NCBI GenBank assembly: GCA_017654935.2
Contig: CM065706.1
Span: 11,207,183-11,271,182 of the forward strand
Length of the DNA stretch: 64,000 nucleotides
DNA from: Phymorhynchus buccinoides
Taxonomy: Eukaryota > Mollusca > Gastropoda > Neogastropoda > Raphitomidae
Reading direction: 5' to 3'
The translations under genes were made by a program, and so were the position numbers. Of the stretch, positions 23,901-38,700 are shown in pieces; position 1 is the first letter of the stretch; each line of letters begins with the position of its first letter. The notes under the pieces are model-generated. The model did not search any database, was not told the DNA's origin, and was given only the letters and a program-made list of their open reading frames with translations.

Positions 23901-26900
23901 ACTTGTACAGGAAGGTGATCACACACACACACACAACCTCCTCAGGAATGCTGGCCAGACAAGCGGTGTTGAAGCCGTAACTCTTAGGGCAGGCCCCATG
24001 TGAGAACTTGTACAGGAAGGTGATCACACACACACACACAACCTCCTCAGGAATGCTGGCCAGACGGGCGGCGTTGAAGCCGTAGCTTTTAGGGCAGGCC
24101 CCATGCGAGAACTTGTACAGGAAGGTGATCATCACACACACACCTCCTCAGGAATGCTGGCCAGGCGAGCGGCGTTGAAGCCGTAGCTCTTAGGGCAGGC
24201 CCCATGCGAGAACTTGTACAGGAAGGTGATCACACACACACACATACCTCCTCAGGAATGCTGGCCAGGCGGGCGGCGTTGAAGCCGTAGCTCTTAGGGC
24301 AGGCCCCATGCGAGAACTTGTACAGGAAGGTGATGGTCTCCTGGGAAGGATCCCCCTCCTCGTCTTCGTTCTCCACCATGCACGCCTGTTGGAGAGGGGG
24401 GGGTGGGAGAAGAAGAAGAAACAACAAGATGGTTAAACCATATAAACTACTCTCCTAGTTCTCGAGACAATAGACAGAGAGAGAGGAAAAGAAAGAAAAG
24501 GAGAGAGAGATTCAGAATGAGCGGTGTGAGAGCAACGGCACTCACTGTACAGCCCAGAAAATGGGACAGCGCAGCAAAAAACAAAACAAAAAGAAAAGGA
24601 GATTTGTAGGGAACAGGGGATAGGGTTAGGTTCAGCCTTAGGGTTATTGTCACGAAACGGAAAGAACCATACTTTGAGATCGAGAGTCGTAAACATAAGG
24701 GAGGTAGGGGCGTTCGAAACTTTAACTTTGTCTAAAATAAAAAGCACGTACACACAAAATCATCTGTGTCAGGCTGAATGCAGCGAGGACACCAGTAAAA
24801 ACTGGAAAACGGACACATACGTACCCATCATGGCCTTACGCAGAAGAAGAAGAAAAGCAAAAAAAAAAGCACAAACCATGTGACCGGTTCTGACGTTGGA
24901 GTCGTGTGCGAACTGATCGACCAATGAGTGGTAGTGGGTGGAGAACAGCGATCGACACCGCAGTTGAGTGGACAGCTCTCTCACTACGGCGTACGCTATG
25001 GCCGTACCATCGTACGTAGCTGTGCCTCGACCTGGAACAGAAACAACAAAAAAAGGAACAGAATTGTTCCATTTACATACCATAATTTTCAGACTATAAG
25101 GCGATACTAGCGATCGACATCGCAGCCGAGTGGACAGCTCTTTCACTACGGCGTACGCTATGGCCGTACCATCGTACGTAGCTGTGCCTCGACCTGGAAT
25201 AGAACCCCAAAAATAGGTAACGGTAATAAGGAAACAGAACTGTTCCATTTTTATATACCATAATTTTCGGACTATAAGGCGATACTAGCGATCGACATCG
25301 CAGCCGAGGGGACAGCTCTCTCACTACGGTGTACGCTATGGCCGTACCATCGTACGTAGCTGTGCCTCGACCTGGAATAGAACTAAAAGTAAGAACTGTT
25401 CCATTTACATACCATCATTTTCGGACTATAAGGCGATATTGGTCGACTTCCACAACAGTTCTCGCACGGAGTTGCCAGTCCGACAGAAAACAGTAAAGTG
25501 ATTTAATTTATTTATTAACTCAACACGTGCAGTTTTTATTGACTGACATTCTTTTCTAAACTCAGTTACTTCGTGATACACGTGAGCGTGCACATACATA
25601 TGTCTTGAGTGACACAAGTGACATATTTTCTACGCCAAAAAAAAAAAAAAGAAAAAGAAAAAAAAACAAAATCGTGTGAGTTTTAGTCACAAACTACAGT
25701 GAAACCCATTTAGTACGAGTACGGTTTAAACGAGAGCCCGTGTTTAACGAGTGGTTTCAAAATCCCCGACCACAAGCCTTCTTTTTCCTTGTTAAATAAT
25801 TCTGCATACAACGAGCTCGCTACAACGAGCAACTTGCATATAACGTACAATTTATTGACTCCCAAAGTCAAGCTTTTATGCAAAAACTACGCGGTTAGAA
25901 CGAGAACGCACTTACAACCACACCGCCATCCCAAAGTCAAGCTTTCTTGCACAACTACCTGGCTAGAACGAGAACACGCTGACAACAACATCGCCATCTT
26001 GACTGACCCCTCGATATGTAAGCGGCATTCTGATTGGCCGATATAACAACTTGGGTGTCTGCAGCGCAAGCAGACGACACTGGACTCACTCTTTGCGCAC
26101 TGATCTTGTGACTTCCGGGAAATTTTAACTTTCTCTTAAAGCGCGTGTGTGGATTTTATGTTTTTGATGTTATCGTGTGTTAATAAACTGTTTTAAAGTG
26201 TTTGTAATCGGCATTAAAAACCCTATGGATACAGGATACTGGGCTTACAACCATGCTTTGTTGGGTAAGTGTGTTGTTTCCGTTTTTCTGTCTTTTTCAC
26301 ACTTTACCAACACGCACATCACAGTAGATGTGAGGACCGATTGATAGGTTCGTCAGGGTTGCCAAAATCGATAAAATGGTTTGAACGAGCAATGCTTACA
26401 ACGAGTAAATTGGCCCTCTCCCCTGGAATTCGTACTAAACGGGTTTCACTGTATGTGATTTCTCTGAGAAAAGTGGCTTTAATAAGCGGCCGGGTGGTTT
26501 TATTAAGCGGCTTTTTTTTAATACATAACATATAGTGAAAAATCCGGACCGTAAGAAATCGGCTTTAATAAGCGGCTGGCTCTATTAACCGCGGTTTTAT
26601 AAAGCGGCGACCACTGTAGTAAGAAATTACAACAAAATCTGAATTTTGAGTATAATTCGTGGGGCGCACCTTCTAAGGTGCGCCTCATTGTCCGAAAAAA
26701 AGGGTCCCCTCTTTTGTGGACTATAAGGCGATACTTTTTTCCCAGACTGAGACCCCTGCGCCTTATAATGTGAAGGATAGATAATACAGTAAGGAAATAG
26801 AGTAATAAAATTTGAATTTTGAGTCAAATTTGGGGGAGGGTGCCTTATACAGTCGAACCTCCCTTATAAGACTCCCTCCCATATAAGACCTACTTCTCTG

Positions 26901-29900
26901 AGACATTGCCCTTCTTTGTAAGTATTAAAATTACATCCCTTATAAGACCCCTCCCTTATAAGACCTCATTTTGGATGATTTTTGAAGGTCTAATATATAA
27001 TGAGGGTTCCACTGCCTTGTAGTAAAAACAACCAACGCTACCCTATTTTACAGACTATGACTTTCTACAAGGCGCATCATGTTATATTATGACCAAACCA
27101 ACTTTCGGTGAAATCCATCCATTATCTTGAGCATGACTGGCAGATTTTTAAAAATAATATTCCAATCAGATTCACTGGGATTATATTGATATGGCTAGTT
27201 ATTTGGTAAATCTGACTTCATGAGGCCGCATACAGAGGTCCATCCTTCATATAGAGGTCCATCCTTCGGATGGGGGACTTAATGCTAGTCTGACCCGTGC
27301 GCTTTACGCACGTAAAAAAAATCCCACGGCAGTTAAAAGTCAGTAAGAGCAGGGAGAAATCCCACTGCCTGGTATGACCAAATTGATAGTCTACCCCAAG
27401 TCTGCCCCCCAACCCCCTCCTCACCCTGTCCTCCCTCCACATTCCAGATACACACACCAGTACACACACACACACAAACATATACAGAAACGCACACACA
27501 CAGACACACGCATGCACACACACACCATACACACTTTAAGAATGTGTTCTGAAAAACATTTCAGAAAATCAGGGCTCCCAAGGACCCCCATTTGGGGGTC
27601 TATGAAGTACTAAAATTCTAAAGGACCCTCTAAAAGAATGTGCAGGGGGTCCCAGGGATGCACTAGAAAAATTATTTTTAGCATTCGCAATGCCACTGGG
27701 ACCCTCTATCCCGCCACTAGGACCCTCTATACTGTAAGTGAAGGAGCCCCTGGGACCCCTTGTTATGCGGGACGATTAGGAGCCCTGAAAATGTTGGGTT
27801 TTTTTTTTGGGGGGAAGAAGTTTACCTTCGTGTCTAAGGGTGCATTTAGAGCAGGAGACAGCAAAAAGTTCCAAAATCCCCCCCCCCCCCCCCCCCAAAT
27901 GTCTTGAGAAGAAATGGGTTTAATGTTAACCCTTTCACCGCCAAAGTCGCATTTTAGCACCACAGTGATTTAACACCTATGTCACTAAAAGGTATCAAAT
28001 TGGGGCCTATTATCCAAAGACCCTATGGCTCCCCCCCCCCACTTGCGTGCGCATCTCAACCCTTCCAACGGAAGTGTCGCCATCTTAGTCAGATTTGTGT
28101 GTAAACAGCATCGATCTGGCATTTTTCAAACAAAGTTACTGACTAAGATGGCGGTCTCCCATAATATGGCATGCTCCTTGTGGCCGGATATGATGACACG
28201 TGGGTACAAGCCATTGTCTTAGTTTTGGGAAGTAAGGATAGACCTTATTTTATATACGTCACAGAAGAATCCCCAATACTGCTGATGGATTTTGTTCTCT
28301 ACCCAGGTAAATTTAATGGAAATTTTTTGCTGAAATATGGCTGGCAGTGAAAGGGTTAAATGCAACAACACTCACCCAGTTCATCCATCAGAACCAAGGA
28401 GTGTTCCGTGGCGTGTTGCAAGATGGCCGACGTCTCGCTCAGCTCCACAAAGAAAGTGCTCTCCCCTGAAAAATAGGAACAATGCACAACTTCAAAACTA
28501 CCTGAAGAGCTCTAGAAAGTTTGGGGGTTTAGAACAAAAAGCATAATGGAAATGTGGTTAAGTCAAAACTGAAAGGACTGGAATCATTTTGAGATAGCAG
28601 ATACAGTGGAACCTCCCTTATAAGACCTCCCTCCCATATAAGACCTACTTCTCATGCCCCACATGGCCGAAAGGCTGCAGAGGGCGTTAAAATCCTCAAC
28701 ACTTTAAAAAGCTATTAACTTGTGGCGGTGCCATAGCCGATGAGGTTTAACCGAGGCGTGGTCACCGCTACAGCTATCTGTATTAATTTAAAAAAACAGG
28801 ACTTTACTGGTTTCGTACTGCCTCCGGGCATTGCCTCCTGTATTATTCCCACCATATTTGTATTTACAAATGTCCCATATGTGTCTGATTCAGACCAAGA
28901 GGACGTAAAACTCCATTTTCGTCGTCAGGCGTTAAATCCTATTTCGTCGACCTACTTCTCTAATAAGACACTTTCCTTGAAAGTACTAAAACTACCTCCC
29001 TTATAAGACCCCTCCATTATAAGACCTCATTTTGGATTTTCAAAGGTCTGTATTTAGAGACTAAAAAATAAAATAATAAAAACGTTTTGCTACAAGAAGG
29101 CTGAACTGTTCTAGTACCATGAGCATTGAATGATGGTTGGTTGATGGTTCGTCCCACATGTGCTGTTTTGCGACCGAGCGGACGTAAAACCTAACTTTTA
29201 TCCATTCATTCGCCATGGGCGAATACATTTTGCCCACGACATCACTCTACACTCGCGAGGACATTCACAGCCAAGCACCCTGCCATGTGTTTGTCTACTT
29301 TCAGAGCTTATGTCACTGTTTCTTCCGTTAACCCTTTCGCCGCCAACCATTTTTTTTAGCCAAACGTTTTAGCCAAGTTTCGGCACTCCAAAAAACTGGA
29401 AGCCACGAGTTTTAGCACTCCAAAACCAGAAGCCAAAAGTTTGGGCACTCCAAAAACCGGAACCACAAGTTTCGGCACCCCCCAAAACCAGATTTCTGGT
29501 GTCAACCGGAAAATTAACATCCCCCTGCATTTCTCTTAAACAACACCAACCACATACCAGACATGATCCTGTCGCTGGCTCCCAATCGGGTGAAGATCCT
29601 GTCAACCGGGGTCAGGTGACATTTTTCAGCTGGGACGTAACAGCCCTGCAACCATAGAAAGTACCGTTGTTGTTTTTGTTTGTGGCTCAAGCCACAAACC
29701 TATAACTCACTTTGTCGGTCAGTCGGTCTGTCGGTCGGTCTGTCTGTCGGTCGGTCGGTCGGTCCAAAATTGTCGCACTTCAAATTGAGGCTGCACTTCA
29801 AATTGAGGCTGCTCTTTAAAATGATGTGTACGTGCGCAAAGCGCACAAAATAATAAACATACGTAATACAGACACTGCAACAGACACGACGAGTATGCAG

Positions 29901-30329
29901 TGCTTCTTTCAATGAGTATAAGTAGGATAAATAGTTTTAAATGTTTTCCAAAAGATATAAAAAGTTACGAAATGGTGCAGAGATAACATTCTGGTTTACA
30001 GATTAAAATTATTGAAAAGCCAGGGGAGGCGACTCATGATTGGAGTGGTAAAAATAGACCGCGGGCCACAAACTATTGCGATTCCGCACTTGTTTTACTA
30101 TATGGTGCACCTGATTATAAGGCGCACTACCTCAAATTTGACACAAATTTCAGGTTTTGTTATTATAACTTTCCTACTATATTAGTAATCAGTCATAAGG
30201 CGCAGGAGTCTCCCTCTGGGGAAAGAAAGTATCGCCTTATAGTCCGAAAAATATGGTAAGAAATTTTGAGACAATTACAATTATACTGTCTTTGATTGAT
30301 TCTCTAGTTCACCTATGATTGATGATGAA

Positions 30330-30363
<34 letters not shown>

Positions 30364-30517
30364 GTGAAAGTGAATAGCCATTGATGATAATAATTTTCAC
30401 CATTATTTAGAAGAAAAAAATTCTTAGCTACTATGTATACTTTTTGGTGGTAACATCACACACATATGCATTTAAGCACTCTCACTCTCTCTCTCTGTCT
30501 CTCTCTCTCTCTGTCTG

Positions 30518-30592
<75 letters not shown>

Positions 30593-32680
30593 ACACACAC
30601 ACACACAGAGAAATGGCCATACACCAGCTGTAACAGGACGACAATATCGATTCAAAGTCAACTTGTCTCCCATGTCATGCACAAACATTTAGTGATTTAC
30701 CACTACACATAATATACATATACAGAAACACAGACACAGACAACGCATATGTACACACACACTCACTCAAACACAAACGCACACACGCATGCATGCACAC
30801 GTGCGCGCGCACACACACAGAGAAGAAATGGTGATGTGCTGACCCGAGACACTATGACCATGAGTCCAGTCTGTCTCATCAGGGTGGATTTACCTCCCAG
30901 GTCTCACACAATCACACATTATGGGTAGAACCACTGGCATCCTTTATGGATCCACCACTATTAACAGTGGCATTTTAAGCTATAAAGCCTTTTCAAGCCA
31001 CATTTGTACAGTGCATGGAGGGTTGGTAGTGTTTTGTGGTATAATTTGTTCACAATCACACAGAGACACAGACAGACACACAATTTTCCTGTATTCTTAT
31101 TCCCACAGACACACACACACGTCTAATATCACTCACAGTAGACAGAAGTTGAATAAAATAAAAAAAATAAAAAAAGCACAAACACATAACAAATGCTGAC
31201 ATACCAGCTGCGACAGTATGACGATGAGCCCCGTCTGCCGCATCAGGGTGGATTTACCTCCCATGTTGGGCCCCGTAACCATGACAACGCGACTGGCCGT
31301 CTGCCGTCCGTCGTCACCCGCGTCACCCTCCTCCATGCTCTGTTTGCATCATAGATAATAACAGTATTATCAAATTTATCGTTGTTCATCCCCACCCCCC
31401 CCCCCACCCCATTCATAAATGTTGCAATTGACCATTCCAGGCTTCAATAGGAATTTTTCGGAAATAATTAAGGGGAGTAATTTCATGGTGTGTGGGAGTG
31501 ATCTTGCCTAATTCTATCGGTCAAACAGGGGGAGTCACTCTACCATCAGCTCTCGTAGCCTATCGACTCGTGTGTTTGAGCAGACATACAGCACTTAGAA
31601 CACCGTGCGTCGTTCTAAAAATGTATGTCATTTATATTTTTACGTCACATTTTGCAAGTTTTATCACTTTGTGGCCACTGGCCACTCCTAACTTCTTTTT
31701 AAAAAAAAATGTTTGCAAGTCGCTGACTCGCATCCTGCAGTTTCAAGCTTCAACGCCAGTGTTGCATTGTTGCTATGGTCAGACCTGCCTACTTGGAATT
31801 TTCCCAATCAGTAGCCCAGCCATAAATTTTCAGTAGCATGGCAAATTTTTCCGTAGCATCCACAAACGACGGCAATCGATTTGTTCTCTTCCTGAGCCGA
31901 AACGCACTGCTTATGTTTCGCCGATTGAACGTGTTGACGGCAATCGTCTCTACCGCCATGATTCACAGAGAAGTCCGCATGGCAGAGGTTGCAATGAGCA
32001 TGGTTCGCACCGAGTCAACTTCTGACGATGCAAGGCCACTCCTCCGTGTAAGCTATTTTCAAAACTTGTGCGGCACGCCGATGTTTTTTCTTAGAACAAG
32101 ATGGTGTGGCAGATGATTTTCGGTTTCTGGTTTGGGTTCGTTTTTCTTCGTTTGAAACATCTCCTGAATCGCTACTGCTGCTGGAGTCCGCCATTTTTTT
32201 CAGAGAAAGTAATAAAAACGCATGCGCAGTCACTTTGATAAAAACGGAAGTGACTAGGTTATCGCGCGTGACACGGCGTCTGCTCTTAGAAACAGACAAA
32301 AACCGGGAACGGCATAAGCAAAGATAAAATGCGGCGGCAATTTTGTTTTTTTGTAGCAACGATAAGGTTGCCGTAGCTCCGTAGCAAAGCTTTATTTTTC
32401 GTAGCTGCTACGGCCAAATCGTAGCAGTAGGCAGGTCTGTATGGTATATGACCGAGTAATGGAGGTAAACAACTCTAATTTTCACGAAGTGCTTTCCCCT
32501 AGTTTTTTTCTCCGAAAATCGTCTATTGGCCTACTATTAAAACTCGTCAGTAGTCATACTGATTTTGCAAGATTTTAGCTACCTTATTATAAGTCATACT
32601 AGGCGCGCAGAGGTCTCATTCAAAGAAAAAAGTATTGTCATATACTCCGAAAAATATGGTAGGTTCTTTCTGTCTGTGGA

Positions 32681-32711
<31 letters not shown>

Positions 32712-35700
32712 CCGTGTGTGCCCATGCACTTAGCACAACGTTAATCCCAGTAGCAACGGAAAAGTTGTCATTTGGTCAAAACTTACCCCCCCACCCACCC
32801 ACCCACCTACCCTACCCTTCCTTCCTCATCAGTCACACAAAAATCGCATGAAAAAAAAAATGGGTGGCGTGCCTCTGGCTGCGACGCTCTCTCCAGGTGG
32901 GAGCAACCCGAATTTCACAGATGCCTCTGTGATTATAGAGTGCCTAAATACTTAATAATACCTCAGTTGATTCTTGACTATTTATACAATGACTTTAGTT
33001 TATCTTCGTTTTAGTGTGAGTGTGTGTGTGTGTGCGCGTGTGCGTGTATGTTTGTGTGTGTGTGTGTGTGTGCGTGTGCATGCGTGTGTGTGTGTGAAGA
33101 GGACAGAGGTGTTTGTGCCTTTTTAGAAGAAAAAAACCCCAAACGTAACAAACAAAAACTTGACACATTTTTCTGCCGATAAAAAGTGGAAGAATTTCAG
33201 TGCATGAATTAGACCGCCTGACAATAGTACAGTGGAACCTCCATTATAAGACACCCTCCCACATAAGACCTACTTCTCTGAGACATTGGCCTTCTTTGCA
33301 GGTATTAAAATTACCTCCCTTATAAGACCCCTCCCTTATAAGACCTCATTGTGGATGATTTTTGAAGGTCTTATAATGGAGGTTGCACTGTACTTCCTTA
33401 TAAGACACCTCCCTTATAAGACCTCCCTCCAGATCTGCCTACTTGGAATTTTCCCAATCAGTAGCCCAGCCATCAATTTTCAGTAGCATGGCAAAAAATT
33501 TCGTAGCATACACAAACAACGGCAATCGGCTTGTTCTCTTCCTGAGCCGAAATGCACTGCTTAATATGTTTCGCCGATTGAACGTGTTGACGGCAATCGT
33601 CTCTACCGCCATGATTCACAGAGAAGTCCGCATGGCAGAGGTTGCACTGCAGCGAGCATGGTTCGCACCGAGTCAACTTCTGACGATGCAAGGCCACTCC
33701 TCTGTGTAAAATATTTTGATAACTTGTGCGGCAGGCCGATGTTTTTTCTTAGAACAAGATGGTGTGCCAGATGATTTTCGTTTTCTGGTTTGGGTTCGTT
33801 TTTCTTCATTTGAAACATCTCCCAAATCGCTACTGCTGCTGGAGTCCGCCATTTTTTCCAGAGAAAAGTAATAAGAACGCATGCGCAGTCACTAGGTTAT
33901 CGCGCGTGACACGGCGTCTGCTCTTAGAAACAGACAAAACCGGGAACGGCATTATACTTAAAGCAAAAATAAAATGCGGCGGCAATTTGTTTTTTTCCGT
34001 AGCAACGTTAAGGTTGCCGTAGCTCCGTAGCAAAGCTTAATTTTTCGTAGCTGCTACGGCCAAATCGTAGCAGTAGGCAGGTCTGTCCCTCCCACACAAG
34101 ATCTACTTCTCTGAGACATTGTCCTTCTTCGCCCCTCCCTTAGTATGATTTTTGAAAATTACTGTACTCCCTTAGAATAAGACCCCTCCCTTAAGAACTT
34201 CTCTGACCCCTTCTCCCTTATAATAAGACCCCTCCCTTATAAAGGACCCTCCCTCCCACACAAGATCTACTTCTCTGAGACATTGTCCTTCTTTGCAAGT
34301 ATTAAAATTACCTCCCTTAGAAGACCCCTCCCTTATAAGACCTCCCTCCCACACAAGATCTACTTCTCTGAGACATTGTCCTTCTTTGCAAGTATTAAAA
34401 TTACCTCCCTTACAAGACCCCTCCCTTATAAGACCTCATTGTGGATGATTTTTGAAGGTCCTATAATGGAGGTTTGCACTGTACTTCAAAACAAACATGG
34501 ACTCACATCGTGGGTGCCGATCACCGCATCGTTAGGAATGAAATCGCTGCTGACCAGACTGCCCCCTATGCACGGGTGTCGCCCCTCACGGATCTCCAGG
34601 AATGGCTGAAGGAGAGAAAAAAACCACAAAAACAACACCCACTAAATTACTAGTGAAATGTGTACAGAATATCACTTCTTTTTTTTGTCTGAAGCTTCTT
34701 CGTGTTCTCATTTTCTTACCCCCTTCTCACATCATCGGATGAAGGAGAATATCTCTAATATGTGACCCGTCACCACAAAATGAGTCGTTTTGCCCCTGGC
34801 TGGCTTTGCCCGTAGAGGCGATTTAGGTGGATGGGGGTCAAATTTTCGATTCTGAGATTTTTATTTTTTATTTTTTTAAGCATTTTTTTTTACCTTAATC
34901 AAAATTTTTAGAGCATGAAAAAAACCATTTTCCACATTAAAAAAGGTTTTTAAGACACCTAGTGGTTACTAGGGACATGTTTTGAGACATTTTAGACTGC
35001 GATTTCTCATTTAGCTGATTCTATGACTTTACGACTTCAAACACCCATAACTTCGCAACAAATTGTCCGATTTACAAAAGTTTTGTTTTTTATGACAGCT
35101 CTTTCAATGCAAAGTAATGATTTGTTAATAACTCAAAATGGACCATTAGTGCAAAGCGACTCATTTTGTTTGCGACGGGTCTAATATGCAGTTTTTTGCT
35201 TTATGACAGTGAAAATACCTATATTCTGAACACTCCCCCAAAAATCTATTAAAAAAACTGCATTGAAAAAAAAAAAAAAGCATGAGAAAAAGTTTTTGGG
35301 CTGGTTTTTTAACATGACTATAAAAGCAAAACAAGAGAACGTAGTGCATTTATTTTTTTACACGAACAAAGGTGTCAAATCTAACTGATGTAAACACACA
35401 TACCGTGTTTTTCGGAACATTAGGCGTGAAAAATTAGAAAGCTGACTATGTATCTAACTCAAACCCCCCAAAAAATCGAGATACGAGGTTTTCGAATTTG
35501 TTTTTTATTACTACTTGTGGCGGTGCCATAGCCGATGAGGTTTAACTGAGGCGTGGTCACCGCTACAGCTATCTGTATTAATTTTTTAAAATCGGGACTT
35601 TACTGGTTTCGTACTGCCTCCGGGCATTGCCTCCAGTATTGTTCCAACCATATTTGTATTTACAAATGTCCCATATGTGTCTGATTCAGACCAAGAGGAC

Positions 35701-38700
35701 GTAAAACTCCATTTTCTCTCTCTTTCGAATTTGTTTTTACTATGGATAATATATACTGTAGCGGTACCATAGCCGATGAGGTTTTACCGAGGCGTGGTTA
35801 CCGCTACACATATCTGTATTTTTAAAAATCGGGACTTTGCTGGTGTTGCACTGCCTCTGGGCATTCTCCCCAGTAGTGTTCCCACCATCTTTGTATTTAC
35901 AAATGTCCCATATGTGTGTCTATGACCGAGAGGACGTAAAACACCATTTTTCCTTCCTTGTGGTTTTAAAACATACCCAACTAACACACATGTCCCATAT
36001 GTGCCTACCCGGGTCGAGAGGACGTAAAACACAACTTTTCATTCATTCCTTCATTCATTTAGAATTTTCACCGACGATATACTTTTGTTTGAGTTATGGC
36101 CAGAGAAAGACAGGTGCCATCTGTTTCGGACTATAGGGTGCACCACCGATGTTAAGGCGCACCACCGATGTTAGGGCGCACCACCGATGTTAAGGCGCAC
36201 CACCGATGTTAGGGCGCACCACCGATGTTAAGGCGCACCACCGATGTTAAGGCGCACCACCGATGTTAAGGCGCACCACCGATGTTAAGGCGCACCACCG
36301 ATGTTAAGGCGCACCACCGATGTTAGGGCGCACCACCGATGTTAAGGCGCACCCCAAAGTTTCACACAAAAATCAGATTTTGCTCTAATACTTTCTTAAC
36401 TCTTTCTATACTAACCTGCGCTCTCGTCGCAGGGCATGCGCACAACGCCTCGTTACTAAGGTAACGGGATATCGCATGTGAACTTTAAAAATTCATAGTT
36501 CATAGGTTAACAGTCATGCGTGCTTCAAAGTGGCTCAGAGGGCTACTACTATGTTTCATTCATGCCTCTGACACTGACTGGCTGGCTGTAGGCTATTTTG
36601 GGACCTTAAAATTATATTTTCGCTATTATGAGTGTGCCTGGCTTGACAAAACATGCATTTATTTTAAAATATCACAAATCAAAACTAATCAAGTGGATGC
36701 TTTGAAACTGTTGCAGGTGTTAGTACTGTATATTGTGTACATATTGCCAAAATGTCACGTTTGTATCTGTTACCATTATTTAGAAAATAATTTTTGGGCA
36801 ACCTATGCAAATTGGCCAGTACAGAACGCTTGCAAAGGGAAGCAACTGGCCAGCATGGAATGAGTTAATGAATGGTAGATTTTAAGGCGCAGGTCTCTCA
36901 GTCTGGAGGAAAAAAAGTATTGCATTCGATGAATATTAAAAAAAGAAAAGAAAAAAAGTCAATTCCATATTTTTGTTAAATTTTATTGTTTAGCTGTAGA
37001 AAGCAAGCCACCCTGCAACAAATCAGTCATTAACGAGAAAGGGCGTAAAAGGGCCGCGAGGCCCACTTCTAGCCCTAATTACTACTTCTACTACTACAGA
37101 CCTGTTTACCCCCTACACAAGTCTTGAGTAGTCTGGATAGCTGAAATGAGTAGTTTTGGTGCAAAATATGTAGTTTTATTAATTAAACCATCAAATTGTT
37201 CACTGAAAATGAGTAGTAATCAAGAATTAAAGAGCATTATTTTCCATTTTGAAGAGTAGTAGAGATCCAAATTGAGCAGAATACTACTAAAAAAGAGTAG
37301 AGTAAACAGGTCTGCTACTACTACAGTCCGAAAAAATATGCTACATTTTTATGGGCCACCCTGCATATTAAACGACATTTAGAAGCCACAGTGCAGATAC
37401 CGTACAAAATGTTCAATGCTGACTCACCGTGGTGTCGTCACTCGGCAGCGTCAGCTGGGGGCGACACATGACGCCGTTGCTACAGCGGCTGTAGCGCGAC
37501 AGTGACAGCAACACGTCCAGCACCGCCAGGCACGCCACCGCCTGGTTCCACTTGTTATACCTGAAGTCCACACACAAGTCCATTCCAGTATTAACCCTTT
37601 CACCGCCAGGCACCACACCGCCTGGTTCCACTTGCTGTACCTGAAGTCCACACACAAGTCCATTCCAGTATTAACCCTTTCACCGCCAGGCACCACACCA
37701 CCTGGTTCGACGTGCTGTACCTGAAGTCCACACACAAGTCCATTCCAGTATTAACCCTTTCACCCCCAGGCACCACACCGCCTGGTTCCACGTGCTGTAC
37801 CTGAAGTCCACACACAAGTCCATTCCAGTATTAACCCTTTCACCCCCAGGCACCACACCGCCTGGTTCCACTTGCTGTACCTGAAGTCCACACACAAGTC
37901 CATTCCAGTATTAACCCTTTCACCGCCAGGCACCACACCGCCTGGTTCCACGTGCTGTACCTGAAGTCCACACACAAGTCCATTCCAGTATTAACCCTTT
38001 CACCGCCAGGCACCACACCGCCTGGTTCCACGTGCTGTACCTGAAGTCCACACACAAGTCCATTCCAGTATTAACCCTTTCACCCCCAGGCACCACACCG
38101 CCTGGTTCCACTTGCTGTACCTGAAGTCCACACACAAGTCCATTCCAGTATTAACCCTTTCACCCCCAGGCACCACACCGCCTGGTTCCACTTGCTGTAC
38201 CTGAAGTCCACACACAAGTCCATTCCAGTATTAACCCTTTCACCGCCAGGCACCACACCGCCTGGTTCCACGTGCTGTACCTGAAGTCCACACACAAGTC
38301 CATTCCAGTATTAACCCTTTCACCCCCAGGCACCACACCGCCTGGTTCCACGTGCTGTACCTGAAGTCCACACACAAGTCCATTCCAGTATTAACCCTTT
38401 CACCCCCAGGCACCACACCGCCTGGTTCCACGTGCTGTACCTGAAGTCCACACACAAGTCCATTCCAGTATTAACCCTTTCACCGCCAGGCACCACACCG
38501 CCTGGTTCCACTTGCTGTACCTGAAGTCCACACACAAGTCCATTCCAGTATTAACCCTTTCACCCCCAGGCACCACACCGCCTGGTTCCACTTGCTGTAC
38601 CTGAAGTCCACACACAAGTCCATTCCAGTATTAACCCTTTCACCGCCAGGCACCACACCGCCTGGTTCCACTTGCTGTACCTGAAGTCCACACACAAGTC

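Noticed and set aside
22160..24385. Regular direct repeats resembling a CRISPR array
   Set aside because: The repeats encode an MSH6 exon, the spacers are CA runs, and the genome is eukaryotic.
36516..36863. 115-codon frame as a membrane protein gene
   Set aside because: It fills a TTAA-bounded non-autonomous element whose right part recurs at 17,195-17,225; no family is recognised.
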